From: WHSV01 sp050694055
GTDB lineage: Bacteria; Actinomycetota; CADDZG01; WHSQ01
Direction: 5' to 3'
Assembly: GCA_050694055.1 (NCBI GenBank)
Contig: JBOGWX010000080.1
Coordinates: 1-52,222 of the forward strand
DNA length: 52,222 nt
In this document: positions 42,150 through 49,524 of the stretch, in pieces
Numbering within the stretch: the stretch's first letter is position 1
Layout of the letters: every line of letters begins with the position of its first letter
Program-made: the position numbers and the translations under genes
Notes under the pieces: generated by a model
Seen by the model: the letters and a program-made list of their open reading frames with translations, nothing else
What the model was told of the DNA's origin: nothing
The model's database searches: none

Positions 42150-42179
42150 TTGTTTAGAGGGACCTTCTTGGGATAAACT
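42150..42179 (+). promoter_or_regulatory. Possible promoter of the histone-H1-like gene
   Basis: TTGTTT (42150-42155) and TAAACT (42174-42179) are spaced by 18 bp, close to a sigma-70-type promoter, about 55 bases before the ATG of the histone-like gene. Confidence 0.45.
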
Positions 42180-42234
42180 CTTGCAAGCAATCTAGAAACA
42201 TCAGCTAGCAGTTCTTTCCAGAGGAGGAATCGCC

Positions 42235-43029
42235 ATGGCGAGGAATCGCGCCGGTGTCGAACGGATTCGAGGGGGCGTGGACCAACTCGTTAGCCGAGCG
42301 GTCGACGCAACCGTCTACCTGCCGCTCGGAATCTACGACCGAACCCGTGACCGGCTCTCCGACGTGGATGCCAAGCGCCTTCGCAAGACGTTCGGCGACC
42401 TGCTCGACGACTTCATCGACCGGGGCCAGGAGCGCGTCCAACCTCTCGAGCGCCGTCTCCGTCGTGAGGGTCGCAAGGTCGATGCCGAGGTGTCCGACGC
42501 CTTGCGCGCGGCAAATCAGAAGGCCAAGAAGACGACCCGCACGGCCAAGAAGACGACCCGCACGGCCAAGAAGACGACGGCACGGGCCAAGAGGACCACC
42601 AAGAGGACCACCCGCAAAACGGCGGGGGCTCGGCCGGACCGCAGAACAACCGCTGCAGCGAGTAACGCACAGCCGAAGCTGCCGCGCGCGACCGCACCCC
42701 GTAGCGCGAGTGAGTTGCCCATCGCCGGCTACGCGTCCCTCACCGTCGAAGAGATCACCGCGCGGCTGTCCGGTCTGACGCAGACCGACCTCGCCAAGGT
42801 CTACAAGTACGAGAAGGCTCACGACAAGCGCGCGACGATCCTCCAGGCCGTGGAGGGCAAGCTCGTGGATCTGCCGATCCCGACCTACGACGCGTTGAGC
42901 GCAGAGGAGATCACCGGCCGGCTCGGCCGTCTCGACCGGTCGGAGCTCGAGACCATCAAGAGCTACGAGTCCGCCACTAAAGTGCGGTCGACGATCATCG
43001 AGAAGGTGGACGAGCTTCTCTCGAAGTGA
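42235..43029 (+). CDS. Histone-H1-like DNA-binding protein with duplicated C-terminal module
   Basis: A 264-aa protein in three parts. The N-terminal 90 residues are a charged helical domain (GGVDQLVSRAVDATVYLPLGIYDRTRD...). Residues about 95-135 form a Lys/Arg/Thr/Ala-rich tail with AKKTTRT repeats like histone H1, encoded by a 21-bp tandem repeat. The C-terminal 110 residues contain two similar units of about 45 residues, each opening LPI-P/A-x-Y-x-x-L and ending in a helix (TVEEITARLSGLTQTDLAKV and SAEEITGRLGRLDRSELETI). Such proteins compact DNA or coat lipid droplets in actinobacteria; I cannot decide which. GAGGAGGAATCGCC gives a strong ribosome site. Confidence 0.75.
   Translation: MARNRAGVERIRGGVDQLVSRAVDATVYLPLGIYDRTRDRLSDVDAKRLRKTFGDLLDDFIDRGQERVQPLERRLRREGRKVDAEVSDALRAANQKAKKTTRTAKKTTRTAKKTTARAKRTTKRTTRKTAGARPDRRTTAAASNAQPKLPRATAPRSASELPIAGYASLTVEEITARLSGLTQTDLAKVYKYEKAHDKRATILQAVEGKLVDLPIPTYDALSAEEITGRLGRLDRSELETIKSYESATKVRSTIIEKVDELLSK
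42523..42585 (+). repeat. 21-bp tandem repeat encoding AKKTTRT units
   Basis: GCCAAGAAGACGACCCGCACG occurs at 42523-42543 and 42544-42564, with a diverged third copy to 42585 and further loosely related triplets. It codes for the basic histone-H1-like tail and is likely to vary in copy number between strains. Confidence 0.85.
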
Positions 43030-43033
43030 TCGG

Positions 43034-43678
43034 CTACGGAACCAAGGAGGGCCCGGAAGGCTTTGGCTTTCCGGGCCCTAGCCTTTTGGTGAACATGTCG
43101 ACGAGGTGCTCGATGTAAACGTTCTCGTCGGCCGGCAGGATGTGCTTGCCACCGAGAATCTCTTGCTCCACGAAGAAGGCGAGCAGTGAGTTGAAGAAGA
43201 GCCGCGCCGCTACCTGCGGGTCTACCTGGCCCCGTGTCTTGTCGTTCATGCGGGCGTCGAGAATGTCGCCCAGCTCGCCGATGGACTGACCGACCGCGTC
43301 GGAGAAGAACGCCTCCTTCTCCTCGGGGAAGATCTGGACCTCCTGCAGAAGTAGGCGCGCGAGTTCTGTGTTCTGGTGCAGCACGTCGAAGAATCCGCGT
43401 GCAAGTACGAGTAGGAGTCCGCGCAGATCGAGCTGTCCCGCCAACTCCGGAAGCTGGCGCAACACAGGTAGGAACGAGTATTCCTCGATGATGGCGCGGA
43501 ACAGATCGCGCTTGCCGGCGAAGTAGTGGTAGATCAAGCCCTCGGTGAGGTCGGCCTCGCGCGCGATGTCGCGCATCGAGGTTCCATGAAAGCCCTTGGT
43601 CGCAAAGAGGTGGAGACTGGCCTTGAGAATGTCCTCTCGCCGGTCGCGTCGCACGTGCTGAGGGTCGCGCGCGCTCAA
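43034..43678 (-). CDS. TetR-family transcriptional regulator
   Basis: A 214-aa TetR/AcrR-type repressor. The HTH is in HLFATKGFHGTSMRDIAREADLTEGLIYHYFAGKRDLF. The C-terminal ligand domain is not assignable. The 3' end of the gene carries the terminator hairpin (43048-43079), so the last residues (PGKPKPSGPSLVP) are dictated by it. Start is uncertain: a start at 43750 would overlap the HPF gene by about 68 bases, so TTG at 43678 just after the HPF stop is preferred; GTG near 43654 is also possible. Confidence 0.8.
   Translation of the reverse strand: MSARDPQHVRRDRREDILKASLHLFATKGFHGTSMRDIAREADLTEGLIYHYFAGKRDLFRAIIEEYSFLPVLRQLPELAGQLDLRGLLLVLARGFFDVLHQNTELARLLLQEVQIFPEEKEAFFSDAVGQSIGELGDILDARMNDKTRGQVDPQVAARLFFNSLLAFFVEQEILGGKHILPADENVYIEHLVDMFTKRLGPGKPKPSGPSLVP
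43048..43079 (+). terminator. Terminator hairpin inside the 3' end of the tetR-family gene
   Basis: AGGGCCCGGAAGGC (43048-43061) pairs with GCTTTCCGGGCCCT (43066-43079) through 14 bp with one G-T pair and a TTTG loop, followed by AGCCTTTT. It is 18 bases after the histone-like gene stop and lies within the convergent tetR coding end. Confidence 0.85.
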
Positions 43679-43682
43679 GTCG

Positions 43683-44000
43683 TCAGCGGCCTTTGGTGAA
43701 CGAGCTGTGCCCTCCCCGGGAACGATCGTTGATCTGCCGGAGAATGTCATCGCGTGCGGCGCGCACAGCCTGACCGATCTTTGCGTGCTCGGCTTTGGCG
43801 AGCAGATGCTGCCGGCCGTAGTGAAGCTCGAGCGTGACTGCCTTCGAAGGGCCTCCGTTCTGGGCGATGCGCACCTCGGCCCGAACGAGGTCGTAGCTCT
43901 CGAGCCGCCTGTCGATCTTCTCGAGATCCTTCTCGATTCGATCGATGTCCTGGTCCTTCAGGTTGTCGTCCGGCGCAATCACACGAAGTTCCACGACCAC
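43683..44000 (-). CDS. Ribosome hibernation promoting factor-like protein (short HPF)
   Basis: A 105-aa protein of the sigma-54-modulation/HPF family: VVELRVIAPDDNLKDQDIDRIEKDLEKIDRRL, then AVTLELHYGRQHLLAKAEHAKIGQAVRAARDDILRQI. Family members bind the 30S subunit in stationary phase and keep it inactive. It lacks the C-terminal dimerisation domain of long HPF, so it is the short type; some family residues are missing in the first strand. It lies between the GT4 gene and tetR on the same strand, 23 bases after the GT4 stop. Confidence 0.7.
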   Translation of the reverse strand: MVVELRVIAPDDNLKDQDIDRIEKDLEKIDRRLESYDLVRAEVRIAQNGGPSKAVTLELHYGRQHLLAKAEHAKIGQAVRAARDDILRQINDRSRGGHSSFTKGR

Positions 44001-44023
44001 CCCTTCTTAGAGGGAACGATGAC

Positions 44024-45157
44024 TCATGGTAGACCGTCGCCCAGCCACGCGAGGAAGGGCGCGGGGAGGGTAACGGCCGAGAATTCCTTGCGTACGTGGT
44101 CCCGTGCGGCGGAGCCCATTTCCTTCGCGATGCTGGGGTGCTCCAGCAGGTGGACGATCCGGTCGCTCAGTGCGCGCTGATCCCCTCCGTTGACCACGAA
44201 ACCGGTCTTGCCGTCGATGACGGCTTCGGGAGTCCCCCCCGACCTGCCGGTCACGCACGGCGTGCCGCTGGCGGCCGCCTCGAGGAGGACCACACCAAGA
44301 CCCTCTATCTCGAGGCCGAAGTAACGATCCACGACCGGAAGGGCGAACACCTCGGCCAGGGCGTAGATGGCGGGGGCCTCGGCGGCTTCGACGCGACCGG
44401 TGACGATCACCCGGGCGGCGCTCCTGCGTGCCAGCTTCTGGATGTTGCTTAGCTCCGGTCCGGTCCCCGCGACGACCAGGACGGCTCGAGGCACGGCCTC
44501 CGCCACGGCCGGGAAGGCCGCGATCAGCCGGTCGACACCCTTGCGCTTCACCAGACGTCCGAAGCACAGGACGACTCGGTCGCCGGGAGCGAGACCGAGT
44601 CTGGCTCGGGCGGGCGCCGTGTCCACGTTGGGATGAAAGCGCTCGAGATCGACGCGTGCGTGGAGACGTTCGATCGGTGGAACGGGCCTGGCGTGGTCCT
44701 CGAGGAGGCGCCGGAGTGCGTCTCCGGTGTAATCGCTCACCGGTAGGAGGAGGTCGGCTCCCGCCAGCGCCGCAGCCATCCTTCGCCGGACGAGCGGTAG
44801 CGCGGCCGGGATGAGCAGCTCGGCGCCGTGAACGACGACCACGTAGCTCAACCCCCTGGCGGTCAGCTGCGGACCGAGGACCCCCAGCGGCCAGGGCGTG
44901 CCGAATACGACCTTTGTAGTGTCGTAGCGAGTGGTGAGCTCGGCGATGGCGGTCACGACTCCCCGGGTGGGAACCAGCATCGAGCCGTGGCCGTGGGTCG
45001 GATAGCCGAGGCCGGTCGGGATGGGGGTTCCGTCGCGCTCGTGGGGGCCGAGCACGGCGAGCCTCGGGGCGACTAACGAACAGAGCTCGGCGAGGTAGCT
45101 CTCGATGCCTCCTCGCCCCGGCAGGAAGGAAGAGGTCACCATGAGGGCGTCGGGCAT
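44024..45157 (-). CDS. GT4 glycosyltransferase, PimB/PimA-like
   Basis: A 377-aa retaining glycosyltransferase of family GT4. N-terminal half: SSFLPGRGGIESYLAELCSLV (glycine-rich acceptor loop). C-terminal half: GRLVKRKGVDRLIAAFPAVAE, VAGTGPELSNIQKLA, then the E-x7-E catalytic pair in LEIEGLGVVLLEAAASGTPC and GFVVNGGDQRALSD. It resembles mannosyltransferases that add mannose to phosphatidylinositol lipids, but the acceptor is not provable by eye. An overlapping ORF in another frame (44007-45251) is a shadow. Start ATG 45157; weak ribosome site. Confidence 0.88.
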   Translation of the reverse strand: MPDALMVTSSFLPGRGGIESYLAELCSLVAPRLAVLGPHERDGTPIPTGLGYPTHGHGSMLVPTRGVVTAIAELTTRYDTTKVVFGTPWPLGVLGPQLTARGLSYVVVVHGAELLIPAALPLVRRRMAAALAGADLLLPVSDYTGDALRRLLEDHARPVPPIERLHARVDLERFHPNVDTAPARARLGLAPGDRVVLCFGRLVKRKGVDRLIAAFPAVAEAVPRAVLVVAGTGPELSNIQKLARRSAARVIVTGRVEAAEAPAIYALAEVFALPVVDRYFGLEIEGLGVVLLEAAASGTPCVTGRSGGTPEAVIDGKTGFVVNGGDQRALSDRIVHLLEHPSIAKEMGSAARDHVRKEFSAVTLPAPFLAWLGDGLP

Positions 45158-45695
45158 GGGCGGAGATTAGTCCACCGATAGATAGAGGAGGCGGACACCG
45201 AGATGTCCGCCTCCTCGCTTCCCAGCCCGCAAAGCCCTCTGACCGGGCCACGTATCAGGGGCCGGGCTGCGACTTTGCCGATCTCAAGCAGCGCTTTAGA
45301 TGAGTCACTCACTCTTGTCAGAGTCACGTCCCGAAGTCAGTCCCTCTTTCGGGGGGAAATCGCGACCCGCCCGGGGGAGTTACAAGAATCCGTCCCCGAA
45401 CGCGTTGAAGCCCCGAGGCGGGAAGGAAGACCTCGGGGCTTCAAAGAGGTTCTGCTGGCCTGCCAGTTGTATGTCCCCGGCTCGACGCTCTAAACCGATT
45501 GGATCCGAGATTTTCTTGCCTCTTTCCGGCAGCCGGCCCGGCGCTCGGCCACGCCGGAGGTAACCACTCGGTAACAGTGCAAGGCTCTCGGCGCGAAGCC
45601 CCACCTGGGCGATGGACACTTGGGTGAAGGTCGCCGACGCCCTCCGCCGAGGATGTGGCGTCTCACCGAGGAAACGCCTACCTCCGGGGGAGCCC
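45158..45695 (+). other. Gene-free structured region before the MtrA-like operon
   Basis: No convincing gene in 538 bases. It contains two perfect hairpins: GAGGAGGCGGACA/TGTCCGCCTCCTC (45185-45216, 6-base loop) and TTGAAGCCCCGAGG/CCTCGGGGCTTCAA (45405-45444, 12-base loop), neither followed by a U run. It also contains the GTAAC direct repeats at 45560-45575. No known riboswitch class was recognised. A small RNA or attenuator is possible. Confidence 0.6.
45560..45575 (+). promoter_or_regulatory. MtrA-type box: GTAAC-N6-GTAAC upstream of mtrA-like gene
   Basis: GTAAC at 45560-45564 and 45571-45575, 11 bp apart. The 11-bp period of direct repeats is typical for OmpR-family regulators, and GTAAC-like repeats are described for MtrA. 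It is about 120 bases before the mtrA-like start. The same arrangement, inverted, occurs just after mtrB. Confidence 0.65.
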
Positions 45696-46376
45696 GTGCA
45701 CGAACGAGTCCTGATCGTCGAGGATGACCCTTCGATTCGAGAGAGTCTCGGCCTTGCGCTCTCCGAGTCGGGGTTGCGCGTCACGACGGCTGGTGACGGC
45801 ATCGAGGCGCTGGAGCTCTTTCGGCAGACCTCCATCGACGTGGTGCTGCTGGATGTCATGCTGCCCTCGATGGACGGCATCGACGTGTGTCGTCGCATAC
45901 GAGAAAGCAGCAACGTGCCAATCATCATGCTGACGGCGCGGAGCGACACCGCTGATGTCGTCGTGGGGCTCGAAGCTGGAGCCGATGACTACATTACGAA
46001 GCCGTTCGAGATGACCGAGCTCTTCGCGCGCCTTCGCGCCGCCTTGAGAAGAAGCACCGACGCCGAACTGAGCGATCGTCTCCGGTGCGGATCTCTCGAG
46101 ATCGATTCGTCCGGAGCAAAGGCGTTCAAGGACGGAGAAGAACTGACCCTGACGGCGACAGAGTTTCGCCTGCTGTACGAGCTGATCAAGACCCCAGGTC
46201 GGTTGCAGTCGCGTCGTGAGTTGCTGGACCGTGTGTGGGGATACGACTACCTCGGGGACTCGAGGCTCGTGGACATGGCCGTACAGCGCCTTCGCCGCAA
46301 GGTGGAGAAAGACCCAACCGACCCCGAACTCATCGTTACCGTCCGGGGCATGGGATACAGGATGGAGACGGGTTGA
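45696..46376 (+). CDS. mtrA: OmpR-family response regulator, MtrA-like
   Basis: A 226-aa regulator. Receiver: acidic pocket VEDD, phospho-acceptor Asp53 in LLDVMLPSMDG, Lys102 in YITKPFEM. C-terminal winged helix: LTLTATEFRLLYELIKTPGR and ELIVTVRGMGYRMETG. GTG 45696 with GGGGGAG just upstream is chosen; an earlier ATG at 45612 gives an unstructured extra 28 residues. MtrA in other actinobacteria controls cell-wall and replication genes. The kinase gene starts inside its stop. The paralogue at 5219 is phosphate-linked. Confidence 0.88.
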   Translation: MHERVLIVEDDPSIRESLGLALSESGLRVTTAGDGIEALELFRQTSIDVVLLDVMLPSMDGIDVCRRIRESSNVPIIMLTARSDTADVVVGLEAGADDYITKPFEMTELFARLRAALRRSTDAELSDRLRCGSLEIDSSGAKAFKDGEELTLTATEFRLLYELIKTPGRLQSRRELLDRVWGYDYLGDSRLVDMAVQRLRRKVEKDPTDPELIVTVRGMGYRMETG

Positions 46377-47752
46377 CCGGCTCGGTGGTCCAAACGCCAC
46401 AGCGGTTTCGCCGGCGGCTGGCGCTCGCCTTCGTTCTGATCGCGGGGCTCACTTCGGCGCTGTTCGCTGCCGGCTCCTACGTTTTCGTATGGGAGTCTCG
46501 TCGCGCCGCAGCGGTCGAACGGGCCGCGAATCATACTCGGTTCAGTCTTTCGCTTGCCGAGAACATCCTTCCCACCGAAGCTCGTCCGGCCGACGTTCGA
46601 TCACTACTGTCTCTGTACGAACGGCGTGGAGGATTCGAGACCGTCGTCATGCTCGACGACAGGCGCTACGCGTCGGATCCATCCTTGCACTCCGCCGATC
46701 TGCCGCGCCGCGGGATCGAGTTCCCGGCAGACGGTCATGTCAGAACAGACGTTGAGGGAACTCCGTACATAGTCACGGGCGGAAGGGCGACCGAGAACGT
46801 CGAGATCAGTTTCCTCTATTCCCTGGCGGGTCTCGACCGCAACCTCGTCGAGTTGCGCAACGTTCTTCTCATCGCATGGCTGTTGGTGCTCGTCGGATCC
46901 GGCCTCGCGGGCCGAGTCCTCGCCCGAAGGACTCTTCAGCCGGTGGCGGAGACGAGCGAGGCCGCCCATTCGCTCGCAGAGGGTCTGCTCGACACGCGTT
47001 TGCCGGTGCAGACCGACGATGAGTTCGGACTCCTGGCGGCCTCTTTCAACGAAATGGCCGACGCGCTGCAAGCGAAGATCGTCGAGCTCTCGGCGGCCCA
47101 TGAACGGGAACGCCGGTTCACGTCGGATGTGTCTCACGAGTTGCGGACTCCTGTCGCGGGGCTCATGACCTGCGCCTCCCTGCTCGAGAATCATCTCGAC
47201 AAGGTCGCACCTCCAGCGCGCAGACCGGCCGAACTGATCGTCGCGGATATCGTCAGACTGCGATCGTTGGTCGAGGAGCTAATGGAGATCGCCCGCCTTG
47301 ACTCGGGCCGCTGGACCGTCGAGAGCGAACCCGTCGTGGTCAATGAGTTCGTGAGCCGCATCATCATGTCGAACGGCTGGGACCTTCACGTCGCGAATGG
47401 TGAGCGAGTGACCTTGTCGACGGACCCGCGCCGACTCGAGCGGATCATCGCGAATCTCTTCGCCAATGCAGTCGAACATGCGGGGGGCCGGGGGGTAGCG
47501 GTGGAAATCTGCAGGTCTGGGCGAGATGTCGTCATCGAGGTAGCCGACGAAGGGCCGGGCATTGCCCCCGAGCACCTGCCTCACGTTTTCGAACGCTTCT
47601 TCAAAGCCGACCCCTCGAGGACGTCCAGAGGAAGCGGGCTGGGTCTCGCGATCGCGGCCGAGAACGCCCGCCTGCTCGGCGGACGAATCGAGGCCGTGAG
47701 CGAGCAAGGGAAGGGAAGCCGCTTCATCCTCCGCCTACCCTCTGTTGCCTAA
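46373..47752 (+). CDS. mtrB: Membrane sensor histidine kinase, MtrB-like
   Basis: A 459-aa kinase. Membrane helices at about 17-39 and 162-182 frame an extracellular sensor of about 120 residues; a HAMP region follows (RRTLQPVAETSEAAHSLAEG), then HisKA with His255 in DVSHELRTPVAG and an HATPase domain with N box NLFANAVEHAG, VADEGPGIAPE and GSGLGLAIAAENARLL. TTG 46373 overlaps the mtrA stop by 4 bases (TTGA); GTG 46385 is an alternative start. Usual partner lpqB is absent: the next gene is a small unrelated one. Confidence 0.88.
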   Translation: MTGSVVQTPQRFRRRLALAFVLIAGLTSALFAAGSYVFVWESRRAAAVERAANHTRFSLSLAENILPTEARPADVRSLLSLYERRGGFETVVMLDDRRYASDPSLHSADLPRRGIEFPADGHVRTDVEGTPYIVTGGRATENVEISFLYSLAGLDRNLVELRNVLLIAWLLVLVGSGLAGRVLARRTLQPVAETSEAAHSLAEGLLDTRLPVQTDDEFGLLAASFNEMADALQAKIVELSAAHERERRFTSDVSHELRTPVAGLMTCASLLENHLDKVAPPARRPAELIVADIVRLRSLVEELMEIARLDSGRWTVESEPVVVNEFVSRIIMSNGWDLHVANGERVTLSTDPRRLERIIANLFANAVEHAGGRGVAVEICRSGRDVVIEVADEGPGIAPEHLPHVFERFFKADPSRTSRGSGLGLAIAAENARLLGGRIEAVSEQGKGSRFILRLPSVA

Positions 47753-48115
47753 CGGTTACGTTGCGGTTACCCGCTCGTTTCACCTCATCCGTCATGGTGA
47801 CGTCGTACAGGTGGGACCGCCGCGGGTTTGGTGCCGGCCGAGGCGAGCCGGGAAGGACCGCCTGCGGTTGAGATCTGCTCCGCGCGGGTGATGAAGCGGG
47901 GCGGCACCACACCCACCGCGTGGCTGGGGAGCGCGGGTGGGTGTCCAATGCAAGCCTTGGGACCTACCACCGGGGACAGAGAGGGGACGGCCGACCCGCG
48001 ACGGTCGTCCCCCCGCCCCCGCTTTCGCTCCTCACGAGGCAGACGCTCGATGCTTGCCTACGCGAGCGACTACGCTTGGGGCGTCCTCGATCATCCGGAG
48101 GGAATCCGAATCGAC
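47753..48115 (+). other. Gene-free region after mtrB with structured DNA
   Basis: No supported gene in 363 bases. Contents: the GTTAC direct repeats (47755-47770), an imperfect hairpin ACACCCACCGCG/CGCGGGTGGGTGT near 47910-47945 with one bulge, and a stem GGGACGGCCG/CGGTCGTCCC near 47985-48012 with one G-T pair. A leader RNA for the downstream small gene is possible. Confidence 0.5.
47755..47770 (-). promoter_or_regulatory. MtrA-type box: GTTAC-N6-GTTAC just after mtrB
   Basis: GTTAC at 47755-47759 and 47766-47770, the reverse orientation of the site at 45560, with the identical 11-bp period. It begins 3 bases after the mtrB stop, ahead of the next small gene. No third copy was found in the window by eye. 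Confidence 0.65.
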
Positions 48116-48430
48116 ATGACTGAAGCGAACGAGCTCGAGGCTCTCGAACAGCAGGCGCGCCAGGATCGCAAGTTGCTTCAGAAGGCGGCCGAGGCGCTCG
48201 CGGAGATCGATCGCAATCAAGGTCTCGACGACCATCTGGCGGACGTGCTTGCGGCGCTGCGCATCAGGGTCGAGGGCAAGAGGCGCGCCTCGCTGGACGA
48301 TCTTATGAGCGCTACGGGTGAGATCTCGGGCAAGAGGGATCTCGGAGACGCGCTGGGCGGCTCGGAGAAGAAGGGCACGAGGGACTGGCCTGAGATACGA
48401 GAGAACAAGAAGGACTGGCCCGGCCTCTAG
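48116..48430 (+). CDS. Small hypothetical protein, helical and charged
   Basis: Not recognised. The 104-aa product begins MTEANELEALEQQARQDRKLLQKAAEALAEID, a charged helical stretch probably forming a coiled coil; the second half is Ala/Leu/Arg/Asp-rich, ending KKDWPGL. GGAGGG at 48097-48102 is 13 bases before ATG 48116. An ATG at 48050 in frame would add 22 residues of different composition. Lies downstream of a GTTAC-type repeat, so it may be controlled by the MtrA-like regulator. Convergent with the PAC2 gene. Confidence 0.55.
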   Translation: MTEANELEALEQQARQDRKLLQKAAEALAEIDRNQGLDDHLADVLAALRIRVEGKRRASLDDLMSATGEISGKRDLGDALGGSEKKGTRDWPEIRENKKDWPGL

Positions 48431-48437
48431 AGCCGGA

Positions 48438-49313
48438 TTAGCCGTCGCCCTTGTCCCTGAGGAAGCGCTCTAGCTCGGCGGCGATGTCGTCTCCCGTGGG
48501 AATCTGGGTGGGGTCCATCTCCTCGTGATCCTGCTGTTCGTCGGTGCGCTCCTCGAGCATCCGAACGTAGGCCTGGACGTCCTCGTCGCCCGAGACCATC
48601 TCGGTGACCCGGTCCTCGTAGATGGTCGTGGCGCGCTGAAGGTCGTCGATCTCGGCGGCCGCCCCGACCAACTGGGTCGCCCGCTCCACGAGGGCCAGAG
48701 CCGCCTTGGGGTTGGGCGTTACGGCAAGATAATGCGGGACCGCCGCCCACAAGCTGGCGGAATCGATTCCCGCGCGAGCGAAGGCTTCGTGGAGCACGCC
48801 GACGATGCCCGTCGGCCCCTCGTAGCGAGACCGTTGCAGGTTCAGTCTTTGGATCAGCTCGGGGTCGACCGCAGTTCCCGTGATCTGCACCGGCCGGGAG
48901 TGGGGCACGTCCGCAAGGAGCGCACCCAGGGTGATGACCAGCTTCACTCCGTGAGCCTTGGCGATCTCGACGATCAGATTCGAGAAGGTGCGCCATTTCG
49001 TGCTGGGCTCGGTGCCCACGAGCACGATGACGTCGTGACCCGTGCCCGAGAGCTGCGCGGCCATGAAGTCATTCGCCGGCCAGGTGATCTTTCGAGTGGC
49101 ACCATCGAGGAGCTCGACCTGCGGTCGTACCGCCTGGAAGTCGTAGAAGTCCTCGGGGTCGATCGAGGCGAGCTCGGTGGCGGACCACACTCGCCCCAGG
49201 TGCGCCGCCGCGAAGCTGGCGGCATCTCCGGCGTCGTTCCAGCCCCGAAACGCAGCAACCAAAACCGGCTGGCGCAGCTCGACCTCGGCGTGTTGTGTGA
49301 TTCTCTGGTCCAT
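48438..49313 (-). CDS. PAC2-family protein
   Basis: A 291-aa protein of the PAC2 (proteasome assembly chaperone 2-like) fold, common in actinobacteria. Conserved blocks: LVAAFRGWNDAGDAASFAAAHL near the N-terminus and IVLVGTEPSTKWRTFSNLIVEIAKAHGVKLVITLGALLADVPHSRP in the middle. The role in bacteria without a known proteasome assembly need is open, and no proteasome gene is in the window. The C-terminal about 60 residues are acidic. Its start is 43 bases from the 36-residue ORF on the other strand. Confidence 0.88.
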   Translation of the reverse strand: MDQRITQHAEVELRQPVLVAAFRGWNDAGDAASFAAAHLGRVWSATELASIDPEDFYDFQAVRPQVELLDGATRKITWPANDFMAAQLSGTGHDVIVLVGTEPSTKWRTFSNLIVEIAKAHGVKLVITLGALLADVPHSRPVQITGTAVDPELIQRLNLQRSRYEGPTGIVGVLHEAFARAGIDSASLWAAVPHYLAVTPNPKAALALVERATQLVGAAAEIDDLQRATTIYEDRVTEMVSGDEDVQAYVRMLEERTDEQQDHEEMDPTQIPTGDDIAAELERFLRDKGDG

Positions 49314-49355
49314 CGCTCTAACCTACTCTCGGCAGATCTCTAATCAGGGGTGAAG

Positions 49356-49466
49356 ATGTTCGGATTGCCCGTGGAAGGCGTGATCATCGCGGTGGTCTTG
49401 TCGCTGTTGATCGGAGCGGCGGGTGGCGTCATCTACGCCGGCATCATTGGCTACCGCAAGAAGTAG
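49356..49466 (+). CDS. Small single-helix membrane peptide (36 aa)
   Basis: MFGLPVEGVIIAVVLSLLIG followed by AAGGVIYAGIIGYRKK: one glycine-rich membrane helix and a basic tail. A purine-rich AGGGG is close before ATG 49356; GTG 49350 is in frame and would add two residues. Not recognised. It is too short for strong coding evidence, but the clear hydrophobic pattern and stop make a real gene plausible. Lies between the PAC2 gene and the SigH-like gene, convergent with the latter. Confidence 0.5.
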   Translation: MFGLPVEGVIIAVVLSLLIGAAGGVIYAGIIGYRKK

Positions 49467-49524
49467 CGCTGGCCCCCGTCGGACCCAGAAGCTCTGAGCC
49501 GCACCGCAGGCCCGAGATGCCGCG

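Noticed and set aside
44007..45251. Long minus-strand ORF of 414 codons over the GT4 gene
   Set aside because: It runs in another frame of the same strand and gives Arg/Pro-rich low-complexity protein, while 44024-45157 gives a complete GT4 sequence.
45158..45560. Possible riboswitch
   Set aside because: Compared by eye with cobalamin, SAM, c-di-AMP and c-di-GMP consensus cores; none of the conserved core sequences is present.
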